Below are positions 1 to 5,402 of a stretch of DNA of 6,351 nt, piece by piece. The position numbers and the translations under genes are program-made. Source of the DNA: Comamonadaceae bacterium. GTDB taxonomy: Bacteria > Pseudomonadota > Gammaproteobacteria > Burkholderiales > Burkholderiaceae_C. The notes below the pieces were generated by a model. It was not told where the DNA came from. It was given only the letters and a program-made list of their open reading frames with translations, and searched no databases. The stretch is taken from assembly GCA_013298415.1 (NCBI GenBank), contig JAAFHN010000161.1, positions 1 to 6,351 on the forward strand, read 5' to 3'. How positions within the stretch are numbered: position 1 is the first letter of the stretch; each line of letters begins with the position of its first letter.

Positions 1-6
1 TTTTTT

Positions 7-261
7 TTACCAAGCCACGAGCTTTTTGCCAAAAAAATTGCTGGCCGCAGCACCCACCAGCAAGAGCACGACCAAAGCAAGGATCACGCCAAAGCCAGGG
101 ATGTAGGTGCCGAGCAGCTTCTCGGGGTTCCACGCGGCGGGCAGCAGGTTGAGCGTTTTGTCGAGCGTGACGACGATCCACTCCAGCACCCAAAAGGTGA
201 GCGCAATCGGCACGATCACGAGCAAGCCCGCGAGCAGCCATTTGCGAAGGGTGGACATCAT
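7..261 (-). CDS. DUF502 family inner-membrane protein, truncated at window edge
   Basis: The visible 84 residues match the N-terminal part of the DUF502 membrane protein family. They start MMSTLRKWLLAGLLVIVPIA and contain two hydrophobic segments (about residues 9-28 and 44-62) separated by a Trp/Pro-containing loop, then the typical GAAASNFFGKKLVAW stretch. Family members are usually about 200 residues, so more than half is missing. The frame ends in TAA immediately after the Trp where the family normally continues with Gly-Asp. That TAA lies inside a run of identical bases at the window start, so the stop may be an assembly artefact and the gene may really continue past position 1. The start at 261 (or the next ATG at 258) is chosen because the upstream extension of the frame is only the shadow of the FmdB tail. 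It lies 19 bases after the FmdB stop, consistent with co-transcription. The molecular function of DUF502 proteins is not established. In Burkholderiales this gene commonly sits between fmdB-like and aspS genes. Confidence 0.8.
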   Translation of the reverse strand: MMSTLRKWLLAGLLVIVPIALTFWVLEWIVVTLDKTLNLLPAAWNPEKLLGTYIPGFGVILALVVLLLVGAAASNFFGKKLVAW

Positions 262-280
262 ATTGGCCGCGCTTTCGTGT

Positions 281-646
281 TCAGGCGCTTGCCGGAGCTG
301 GCGCGGCTTTGGGGGCAGGTGCTGGGGCCGGAGCCGCAGCAGCCGGGGCTGGTGTGGCGGCAGGCGATGCTGCGGGCGCAGCGGCGGGTGACGCAGCACC
401 CTCGGCAGGTTTCGCAGCCGCTTCTTCTTTGGCCTTGCCCACGCCGCTGTTCGCACCATCGCCGCCTGAGCGGAAATCGGTCACGTACCAGCCCGCGCCT
501 TTGAGCTGAAAGCCGGCGGCCGTGACTTGCTTTGAAAACGCCTCCACCCCACAGGCAGGGCAAGTGGTCAAAGGCGGGTCAGACAGCTTTTGGAGCGCGT
601 CTTTCGCGTGGCCGCAAGCGGCGCATTTGTAGGCGTAAATCGGCAT
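281..646 (-). CDS. FmdB-family zinc-ribbon protein with Ala/Pro-rich tail
   Basis: This is a 121-residue protein of the FmdB / CxxC_CxxC_SSSS putative regulatory family. The N-terminus MPIYAYKCAACGHAKDALQK is the family signature. Cys8, Cys11, Cys29 and Cys32 form two CxxC knuckles that should hold one zinc ion. The core ends near residue 60 with the common GAGWYVTDFR segment. Residues from about 73 to the end are a low-complexity tail of Ala, Pro and a few Lys, which is variable among homologues and probably disordered. The family was named after a regulator of formamidase genes, but most members have no proven function. The start at 646 is certain because the MPIYAY opening is conserved. 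It is preceded by a possible -10 hexamer (TAGAAT on the minus strand, positions 690-685) without a clear -35, so it may have its own promoter or depend on the symporter transcript. The DUF502 gene follows 19 bases downstream. Confidence 0.9.
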   Translation of the reverse strand: MPIYAYKCAACGHAKDALQKLSDPPLTTCPACGVEAFSKQVTAAGFQLKGAGWYVTDFRSGGDGANSGVGKAKEEAAAKPAEGAASPAAAPAASPAATPAPAAAAPAPAPAPKAAPAPASA

Positions 647-722
647 GCCGAGCAGGTGAGCGAATGAATGAGGGAAAACCCACGATTCTATCCGCGAGCC
701 TTACCCAAGCCCGGCCCAGCCA

Positions 723-2165
723 TCAAGCCATCGCTTCTTTGCGGTCTTGAAACCACTGCGGCAAGAGCGATCCGGCAAACATGCCGGCCCAAGCCATCAA
801 AAAGCCGGCCAACTGGCCCGGGAATTTCTCGCCCCAGCCCATCACTTGTGGCATGAACAAAATCCAGGTGAAGATGCCCAAGCCTACCGAGCACATCGCG
901 CCTTGCGTGGTGGCCTTCTTCCAGTAAATGCCCATCACCAGCGGTACAAACGCGCCCACCAAGGTCACTTGGTACGCGCCAGACACCAGGTCATAAATCG
1001 GCGTGCCGCGCATGGCCATGGCGTAGGCGAGCACGAGCGCGGCAAACACCACGATGGTGACGCGCGTGGCTTTGAGCTGCTCTTTGTCCGTCATGCCGGG
1101 GCGGATGTTTTTCAAGATGTTCTCCACAAAACTTGTGGATGGGGCCAACAGCGTGGCAGAAGACGTGCTTTTGATGGCAGACAGCAGCGCCCCGAAAAAG
1201 AGGATCTGCATGAAAAGCGGCATGTGCGTCATCACGAACGTGGGGAGCAGCTTTTGATAGTCGTTTTTGGCAAGCTCCAAAGCGTTGTTGCCCATCACCA
1301 CCACCGCAGCGCACACGATGAACATGGGCACGAAGGCAAACAAGATGTAGCTGAAGCCGCCGATCATGGCGCCCTTTTTGGCCACATCGGCGCTTTTGGC
1401 CGACATCACGCGCTGAAAAATGTCTTGCTGCGGGATGCTGCCGATCATCATGGTGATGGCGGCAGCAAAGAAAAACATGATTTGCGTGAACGTCGGCTCA
1501 GGCCAGAAGCGATACAGGTCTTGGCTCGTGGTGTAGGCGATCACTTTGTCGGCCCCGCCTGCCAAGTTGGCAGAGAACACGGCGATCACCAGGAGGCCCA
1601 CAACCAGCACGATCATCTGGATGAAATCCGTCCAGGCCACAGCCAGCAAGCCGCCCACCACCACGTAGATCAACACGAGCACGAGCCCAATCGTCATGCC
1701 CCATTCAAACGAAATTGCGCCGCCTGTGATCACGGAGAACACCAAGCCGAGGGCAGTGACTTGCGCCGCCACCCAGCCCAGGTAGCTCAGGATGATGGCC
1801 ACCGAGCAAAAAATCTCGATGCCTTTGCCGTAACGCTGGCGATAAAAGTCGCCAATCGTCATCAGATTCAATTTGTAGAGCTTGGCGGCAAAGAACATGC
1901 CCACGATCACCAAGCACATGCCCGCGCCAAAGGGGTCTTCCACAATCGCGTTCAGCCCGCCTTGAACAAATTTAGCGGGGATGCCCATGATGGTCTCAGC
2001 CCCAAACCAGGTGGCAAAGGTGGTGGTGACCACCATCACCAGCGGCAAGCTGCGGCCGGCCAGCGAAAAGTCGGTGGTGGTCTTGATCTTGGAGCCGGCC
2101 CACACGCCGATGGCCATGGTTCCAACCAAATACAGCAGCACAAAACCCAAGAGCGTGTAGTTCAT
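723..2165 (-). CDS. Sodium:solute symporter (SSS) family transporter
   Basis: A 480-residue integral membrane protein of the SSS family (PF00474), the LeuT-fold group that couples Na+ entry to uptake of sugars, amino acids, carboxylates or related solutes. The sequence alternates hydrophobic segments through its whole length, consistent with about 13 membrane helices. Family landmarks are the ATWFGAETIMGIP segment near residues 51-63, the cytosolic IPQQDIFQRVMSAKSA segment near residues 244-259, and the Ser/Thr-rich LLSAIKSTSSATLL helix near 327-340, which corresponds to the TM8 region that supplies Na+ ligands. Length is normal and no frame break is seen. The substrate cannot be read from the sequence. 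The ATG at 2165 (MNYTLLG) is preferred to a TTG two codons upstream at 2171; neither has a clear Shine-Dalgarno sequence. The fmdB-like gene follows 76 bases downstream on the same strand. Confidence 0.92.
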   Translation of the reverse strand: MNYTLLGFVLLYLVGTMAIGVWAGSKIKTTTDFSLAGRSLPLVMVVTTTFATWFGAETIMGIPAKFVQGGLNAIVEDPFGAGMCLVIVGMFFAAKLYKLNLMTIGDFYRQRYGKGIEIFCSVAIILSYLGWVAAQVTALGLVFSVITGGAISFEWGMTIGLVLVLIYVVVGGLLAVAWTDFIQMIVLVVGLLVIAVFSANLAGGADKVIAYTTSQDLYRFWPEPTFTQIMFFFAAAITMMIGSIPQQDIFQRVMSAKSADVAKKGAMIGGFSYILFAFVPMFIVCAAVVVMGNNALELAKNDYQKLLPTFVMTHMPLFMQILFFGALLSAIKSTSSATLLAPSTSFVENILKNIRPGMTDKEQLKATRVTIVVFAALVLAYAMAMRGTPIYDLVSGAYQVTLVGAFVPLVMGIYWKKATTQGAMCSVGLGIFTWILFMPQVMGWGEKFPGQLAGFLMAWAGMFAGSLLPQWFQDRKEAMA

Positions 2166-2203
2166 GGCCAAAGAGCGCGCTTGGGCGCTGTTGTGTTGAA
2201 AAT

Positions 2204-2242
2204 GGGCGCGATTATGGGACAGCTCGGCTCGCGCGGGCCAAA
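2204..2242 (-). promoter_or_regulatory. Possible promoter of the symporter gene
   Basis: The minus strand carries CATAAT at 2216-2211, a 5-of-6 match to a sigma-70 -10 box, about 45 bases before the symporter ATG. The -35 side is weak: a TTGGCC lies 19 bases upstream, which is longer than ideal. This is a pattern match only. Confidence 0.25.
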
Positions 2243-2340
2243 GTTTTACGCCGCGTGTGGGCTTTGTTGCGTTGCAGCAATGACTTCAAAAAACGTAGCA
2301 ATAAATGATGTAAATAAAAGTACAGAGGGCCAAAAACGCT

Positions 2341-3219
2341 TCAAAAATCGAATTTGTAAAACACCAAAGGCGTGATCGGCGCAAAACCGAGCGACTGCAC
2401 GATGGGCGCGCTCATCGGGCTGGCTTCGATGGCCATGTACTCGGCCCCGCGCTCGGCCGCCCAGCGCGTTCGGGCCGCGAGCAGCGCGCTGTAAGCACCC
2501 TGGCCGCGCGCGGATTCGCGCACTGCGCCACCGCAGAGCAGCGCAATCGGGCGGTTGGGTTTGGGGTCTTGGGCGTTAGCGGGCGGGCCGTGGATCGCGT
2601 AGCCCGCGCCGATGGTGGGATCGGGGTCTGCGGCCGCGTGCGCCGTCCAAAAGCAAGTCCCGGGGTCTTGGTCGCCAGTTTTTGCAGCTTCGGCGTTCCA
2701 GCGGTCAGCCTCAGACGCGTACACCTCGCCCCAAAGCGCCTGTTCGTCCGCCGATTCCGGCCACACATTGATCCAAGTCGCTTGAGCCGAGAGAATTTGA
2801 GCGCGGCTGTAGCCAGCCCGCAGGGTGGGAGGCATGCGCGCAACAGCGCTGGCCCGCCGTGCCGCCAGCTTCTGAAGCAAGCCCGGGATGTGCGCCATGT
2901 GCAGCACGCTTCGGTCTTCCGGCTCGCCGCCCTCAGCCTGAAGCCAGCCACCCAATTCGCCCGGCAAGTCATGCCCGTACACCTTCCAGTTCAGCGATTT
3001 CACGTTTGCGCGACACCAAGCCAGCTCGTCTGCCACCGCTTTGCGCGCTGCGGCCGGATCGCCCGGCAAGTCCTGCCAAAGCACCATCGCCGTATCGCCG
3101 TCCTTCGACACGCAACGAACCACATGCCGCGTCACCACCCGCTCCATTCCCGAAATCCAAACCTCCTGCCGCTGGCAAAGGTCGTAAAGCTCACGCATGG
3201 TCAAAGTCGAGTCACTCAT
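2341..3219 (-). CDS. GNAT-like N-acetyltransferase domain protein
   Basis: A 292-residue, probably cytosolic protein whose C-terminal third looks like a GNAT acyl-CoA-binding fold. Residues 226-243 contain a hydrophobic strand followed by GGAVRESARGQGAYSALL, matching the acetyl-CoA pyrophosphate-binding motif (R/Q-x-x-G-x-G/A: Arg238, Gly239, Gly241). This is followed by an Arg-rich helix and by APIVQSLGF at 272-280, the usual GNAT helix-then-LGF ending, and a final Tyr/Phe strand. Residues 1-220 contain an N-terminal acidic/aromatic region and a possible degenerate first half (helix near 110-130, strand AQATWINVW at 145-153), so the whole could be a two-domain GNAT protein. The substrate is not apparent. 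The start at 3219 gives MSDSTLTMRELYD; an in-frame ATG at 3198 is an alternative, and neither has a good ribosome binding site. It runs divergently from hicA and in the same direction as the symporter, 175 bases away, so it may be transcribed separately. Confidence 0.8.
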   Translation of the reverse strand: MSDSTLTMRELYDLCQRQEVWISGMERVVTRHVVRCVSKDGDTAMVLWQDLPGDPAAARKAVADELAWCRANVKSLNWKVYGHDLPGELGGWLQAEGGEPEDRSVLHMAHIPGLLQKLAARRASAVARMPPTLRAGYSRAQILSAQATWINVWPESADEQALWGEVYASEADRWNAEAAKTGDQDPGTCFWTAHAAADPDPTIGAGYAIHGPPANAQDPKPNRPIALLCGGAVRESARGQGAYSALLAARTRWAAERGAEYMAIEASPMSAPIVQSLGFAPITPLVFYKFDF

Positions 3220-3399
3220 GTTTTTGTAGCGCCAGATTTAATGAATCAATGGACAGTTGGCCGATTTAACCAGAAATGGATCCGCTGGAGCCCTCAAGGC
3301 CCGGTTCGAGCCCCCGCAGTTTCGCAGGTCGCATCCAGCGCCCAATTCACGCATGTGCTCCCGCGTTTGACGTCTGAAAAATTCACAAAATTGTTTACA
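3220..3399. other. Divergent intergenic region between GNAT gene and hicA
   Basis: This 180-base stretch must hold the promoters of both divergent genes. On the plus strand a TTGACG (3367-3372) resembles a -35 box, but no good -10 box follows at 16-18 bases. GTTTACAT (3393-3400), abutting the proposed hicA start, is identical to the centre of the inverted repeat upstream of the methyltransferase. An open plus-strand frame crosses the region and joins hicA, with an ATG at 3241, but its translation shows no recognisable protein and it has no ribosome binding site. No terminator or RNA gene was recognised. Confidence 0.3.
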
Positions 3400-3585
3400 T
3401 TGGCACCTAACGACAGCAAAGAATTCAAGCGCTGGCTGACGCAGCAGGGCGCGAGTTTTGGTGCCATGAAGGGCTCGCACCTCAACGTGTACCTTGGCAC
3501 GAAACAGTCGATCCTGCCCATGCACAACACCGACCTCAAAAAAGGAACGGTGGAGGCGATCAAAAAGCAACTCGGCCTCAAGTAA
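3400..3585 (+). CDS. hicA: HicA-family mRNA interferase toxin
   Basis: A 61-residue HicA toxin, a small double-stranded-RNA-binding-fold ribonuclease that cleaves mRNA and is neutralised by HicB. The body KEFKRWLTQQGASFGAMKGS aligns with the typical KEFxRWLxxQG opening of HicA. The catalytic His is His27 in the G-S-H motif. The ending LPMHNTDLKKGTVEAIKKQL is the classic HicA C-terminus. Size is normal (E. coli HicA has 58 residues). The start is the weak point: where homologues have Met two residues before SKEF there is AAC. No in-frame ATG exists nearby, so TTG at 3400 (or TTG at 3391) is proposed, without a Shine-Dalgarno sequence. An ATG at 3466 would delete the first helix and is unlikely. 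The distant in-frame ATG at 3241 would add 53 unrecognisable residues. The stop codon overlaps the ribosome binding site of hicB, so the pair is translationally linked. The toxin may be poorly expressed. Confidence 0.85.
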   Translation: MAPNDSKEFKRWLTQQGASFGAMKGSHLNVYLGTKQSILPMHNTDLKKGTVEAIKKQLGLK

Positions 3586-3590
3586 AGGAG
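3584..3590 (+). promoter_or_regulatory. Strong ribosome binding site of hicB
   Basis: AAAGGAG sits 5 bases before the hicB ATG and overlaps the hicA TAA. It fixes the hicB start and contrasts with the absent ribosome binding site of hicA, an arrangement that would favour antitoxin over toxin synthesis. Confidence 0.8.
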
Positions 3591-3595
3591 CCACC

Positions 3596-3865
3596 ATGAA
3601 ATTCCCAGTCACGCTCACACCAGACCCCACCGACGGCGGCTACGTCATCACTTTTCGCGACATCCCGGAAGCCATCACGCAGGGCGAAACGCCCGAGGAA
3701 GCTCTGCACATGGCACGCGAGGCGCTTGAGACGGCGATGGAGTTTTACTTTGAAGACAAGCGCGCCGTACCTGTGCCGTCAAAGCCAAAGAGAGGTCAGC
3801 CGGTTGTTGAACTTCCTGCGAGCCTGTCAGCCAAAGTGCTCCTCCTCAACGAAATGGTCACGTAA
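3596..3865 (+). CDS. hicB: HicB-family antitoxin, truncated by an in-frame TAA
   Basis: An 89-residue product corresponding to the N-terminal, partially RNase H-like toxin-binding domain of HicB. The landmarks are MKFPVTLTPDPTDGGYVITF at the start, DIPEAITQGETPEEAL near residues 22-37, a helix ending in AMEFYFEDKR near 47-56, VPVPSKP at 58-64, and AKVLLLNEM near 79-87. All match HicB proteins such as that of E. coli K-12 (138 residues). Translation stops at TAA (3863-3865), just where homologues continue into a C-terminal helix-turn-helix domain; that domain is still encoded in frame behind the stop. The shortened product could still bind and block HicA but should not bind operator DNA, so autoregulation of the module would be lost. 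A single-base change from CAA to TAA, or a sequencing error, would explain it. The start is certain from the strong ribosome binding site and the conserved N-terminus. Confidence 0.85.
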   Translation: MKFPVTLTPDPTDGGYVITFRDIPEAITQGETPEEALHMAREALETAMEFYFEDKRAVPVPSKPKRGQPVVELPASLSAKVLLLNEMVT

Positions 3866-4015
3866 AACGTCCGCCCCGCCGAACTCGCCCGGCGGATGAA
3901 CACCACCTCCCAAGAAATCAACCGCCTCACCAACCTGCGCCACACCACCCGAATCGACGGCATCGCCGCCGCGCTGGCGGCTTTGGGTCGCAGCTTGCAG
4001 ATCAAGCTGGCTTGA
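3866..4015 (+). pseudogene. Detached C-terminal HTH half of hicB
   Basis: Reading on in the hicB frame after the TAA gives 49 residues and a TGA at 4013-4015. It begins NVRPAELARRMNTTSQEINR and ends with ALAALGRSLQIKLA. This is the helix-turn-helix DNA-binding domain that ends full-length HicB (compare E. coli HicB, which ends with a QELARRIG...EIQRLFNLHHATKID...KALGKEL pattern). With the first half the readthrough product would be 139 residues, the normal family length, with no frameshift. An in-frame ATG at 3896 could in theory restart translation to give a 39-residue fragment, but it lacks a good ribosome binding site. The good preservation of this half suggests that the stop is recent, or a sequencing error. 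Confidence 0.8.
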
Positions 4016-4089
4016 GGCGACTCAGCTTGGGGAAACCGACAGCAACGGAAATGCCGTAGGGATGCGACAAAGAAATCCGCTGTCCCGCA

Positions 4090-4123
4090 ATCTCAAAACT
4101 GTGTTTACATACAGTTTTGAGAT
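4090..4123. repeat. Perfect 13-bp inverted repeat, candidate operator
   Basis: ATCTCAAAACTGT (4090-4102) is the exact reverse complement of ACAGTTTTGAGAT (4111-4123), separated by the 8 bases GTTTACAT. The arms are AT-rich and no T-tract follows, so an intrinsic terminator is unlikely. The position about 90 bases before the methyltransferase ATG fits an operator for a dimeric helix-turn-helix protein, or a promoter with an overlapping operator. The methyltransferase itself has no N-terminal HTH extension of the kind used by M.SsoII-type self-repressors, so any regulator is probably encoded elsewhere. Confidence 0.75.
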
Positions 4124-4153
4124 AAAGTGCGCTCAAGTTTTGGCATCGCCGTC

Positions 4154-4173
4154 AAACGGGCGGCCTCCCGTTT
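4154..4173. repeat. Short GC-rich inverted repeat (7-bp stem, 6-base loop)
   Basis: AAACGGG (4154-4160) pairs perfectly with CCCGTTT (4167-4173) around a CGGCCT loop. It lies 39 bases before the methyltransferase ATG. It could form an RNA hairpin in the leader or be a second protein-binding site. No run of T follows, so it is not a standard terminator. Confidence 0.5.
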
Positions 4174-4212
4174 CGGGTACTTATCGTTTGTGACTTAAGC
4201 TTGGCATCGAAC

Positions 4213-5394
4213 ATGAACGCGCCCACCCTTCGTTATCTTGAATTTTTTGCCGGCGGTGGTATGGCTCGCGCAGGTCTCGGCAAGAACTGGCTGTGCTGTT
4301 TTGCCAACGACTTCGACCCCATGAAAGTCGCAACTTACACAGCGAATTGGGGTGCTGCCGATATTGTTTGCGAAGATGTGGCCAAACTGACTGCCGCTCA
4401 AATCCCGGCTGACGTCGACTTGGCCTGGGCATCCTTTCCTTGCCAAGATTTATCACTCGCTGGTAGCTACCTCGGACTGGGTAGCGCCGCTTCAGCGGTG
4501 AAGACAAGGTCAGGAACCTTTTGGCCCTTTTGGATGCTGATGCGCTCGCTGAAGAGGGAAAAGAGGGCGCCTCGAGTGGTGGTTCTTGAAAATGTGTACG
4601 GCGCTTTGACATCCCGAGCGGGCAAAGATTTCGGAGCAATTTGCTCGGCCTTGTCGGGCTCCAACTATCGGTTTGGCGCGATGGTCATCGATGCCCGAAG
4701 ATTTGTACCGCAAAGCAGGCAGCGCGTGTTCTTTGTCGCTGTGGAGGCGTCTTTAGTCCCGGCCTGCGGACTTGTGGCGGCTGGCCCGTGTCAGTCTTGG
4801 CATCCACGTACGCTCGTCCATGCCTACGATCAACTCTCAGATGAGTCCAAGCGCAAGTGGGTGTGGTGGAATCTTCCTAGCCCCAGCGCGGCGGTGGCCC
4901 CATTGACGTCGCTGATTGAGAATGACCCGTGCGGCGTGGAGTGGCACACGAAAGCAGAGACCGAGCGCCTCCTAGAGATGATGACACCGCTGAATCGGCA
5001 GAAAATTGCTGGAGTGCAGCGCAGAGGTGAAAGATGCGTAGGTACGCTTTACAAGCGAACCCGCGCAAATTCCGACGGTACGAAGCATCAGAGAGCGGAA
5101 GTGAGATTTGACGGTCTCGCAGGTTGTCTGCGCACGCCAGGCGGGGGATCCAGTCGACAAACGATTCTGGTCGTGGAGGGGGCCGAGGTCCGATCGCGGC
5201 TCCTTTCACCCCGTGAGGCTGCCCGCTTGATGGGTCTACCGGACAGTTATGTACTGCCAGAGCGGTACAACGACGCGTACCATGTGGCCGGCGACGGGGT
5301 GTGCGTGAGCGTCGTACGCCATCTGGCCGAATTTCTGCTTGAACCTCTTCTGGTCCGGCGGTCTGCCCCTCAATTCGAACTGGCGCTAACGTGA
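4213..5394 (+). CDS. C5-cytosine DNA methyltransferase (Type II-like)
   Basis: A 393-residue DNA (cytosine-5)-methyltransferase that would transfer a methyl group from S-adenosylmethionine to C5 of cytosine in a short target. The motifs appear in canonical order: motif I FFAGGGMARAGLG (11-23) for AdoMet binding, motif IV ASFPCQDLSLAG (73-84) with catalytic Cys77, motif VI LENV (125-128) with catalytic Glu126, motif VIII QSRQR (167-171), a target-recognition region about 175-310, motif IX LSPREAARLMGLPDSY (331-346), and motif X AYHVAGDGV (355-363). Motif X has GDGV in place of the commoner GNSV/GNAV. A LRTPGGGSSRQT segment (306-317) just before motif IX is, as far as I recall, shared by several restriction-associated C5 enzymes. 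No catalytic residue is missing. ATG 4213 is preferred over an in-frame TTG at 4201 because motif I already starts near residue 8; no strong ribosome binding site is visible. It is followed 8 bases later by the GIY-YIG nuclease gene, indicating one operon. The target sequence cannot be read from the protein. Confidence 0.93.
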   Translation: MNAPTLRYLEFFAGGGMARAGLGKNWLCCFANDFDPMKVATYTANWGAADIVCEDVAKLTAAQIPADVDLAWASFPCQDLSLAGSYLGLGSAASAVKTRSGTFWPFWMLMRSLKREKRAPRVVVLENVYGALTSRAGKDFGAICSALSGSNYRFGAMVIDARRFVPQSRQRVFFVAVEASLVPACGLVAAGPCQSWHPRTLVHAYDQLSDESKRKWVWWNLPSPSAAVAPLTSLIENDPCGVEWHTKAETERLLEMMTPLNRQKIAGVQRRGERCVGTLYKRTRANSDGTKHQRAEVRFDGLAGCLRTPGGGSSRQTILVVEGAEVRSRLLSPREAARLMGLPDSYVLPERYNDAYHVAGDGVCVSVVRHLAEFLLEPLLVRRSAPQFELALT

Positions 5395-5397
5395 GGT
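5394..5397 (+). promoter_or_regulatory. Ribosome binding site of the GIY-YIG gene
   Basis: AGGT, within GTGAGGTAATGG, overlaps the methyltransferase TGA and lies 5 bases before the GTG at 5403. An ATG at 5399 is in another frame and stops after four codons, so the GTG is the working start. Weak initiation with GTG would keep the nuclease level below that of the methyltransferase. Confidence 0.5.
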
Positions 5398-5402
5398 AAT
5401 GG

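Larger units (their letters stand above)
4016..4212. other. Intergenic region upstream of the methyltransferase
   Basis: This stretch of about 200 bases separates the HicB remnant from the methyltransferase ATG. It contains two inverted repeats (4090-4123 and 4154-4173), listed separately. No convincing -35/-10 pair at normal spacing was found. No small controller-protein (C) gene is present, either here or between the two restriction-modification genes. Confidence 0.5.

Noticed and set aside
747..2375. A 542-codon open frame on the plus strand opposite the symporter gene.
   Set aside because: The translation is full of His, Gln and Arg with no recognisable domain, as expected from the antisense of a GC-rich membrane-protein gene. 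The symporter on the other strand is clearly real.
3285..3320. GGTTCGAGCC resembling the T-arm of a tRNA, possibly a tRNA remnant or attachment site.
   Set aside because: The flanking bases do not form a proper 5-bp T-stem, and no acceptor, D or anticodon arm could be found nearby.
2569..3399. A long plus-strand frame that runs opposite the GNAT gene and joins hicA without a stop, suggesting a fusion.
   Set aside because: The upstream part is the shadow of the GNAT gene plus the intergenic region and has no domain signature; only the last 61 codons match HicA.
4090..4123. Reading the inverted repeat as an intrinsic terminator for hicAB.
   Set aside because: The stem is AT-rich and no T-tract follows on the plus strand; an operator is a better fit, although a weak terminator cannot be excluded.
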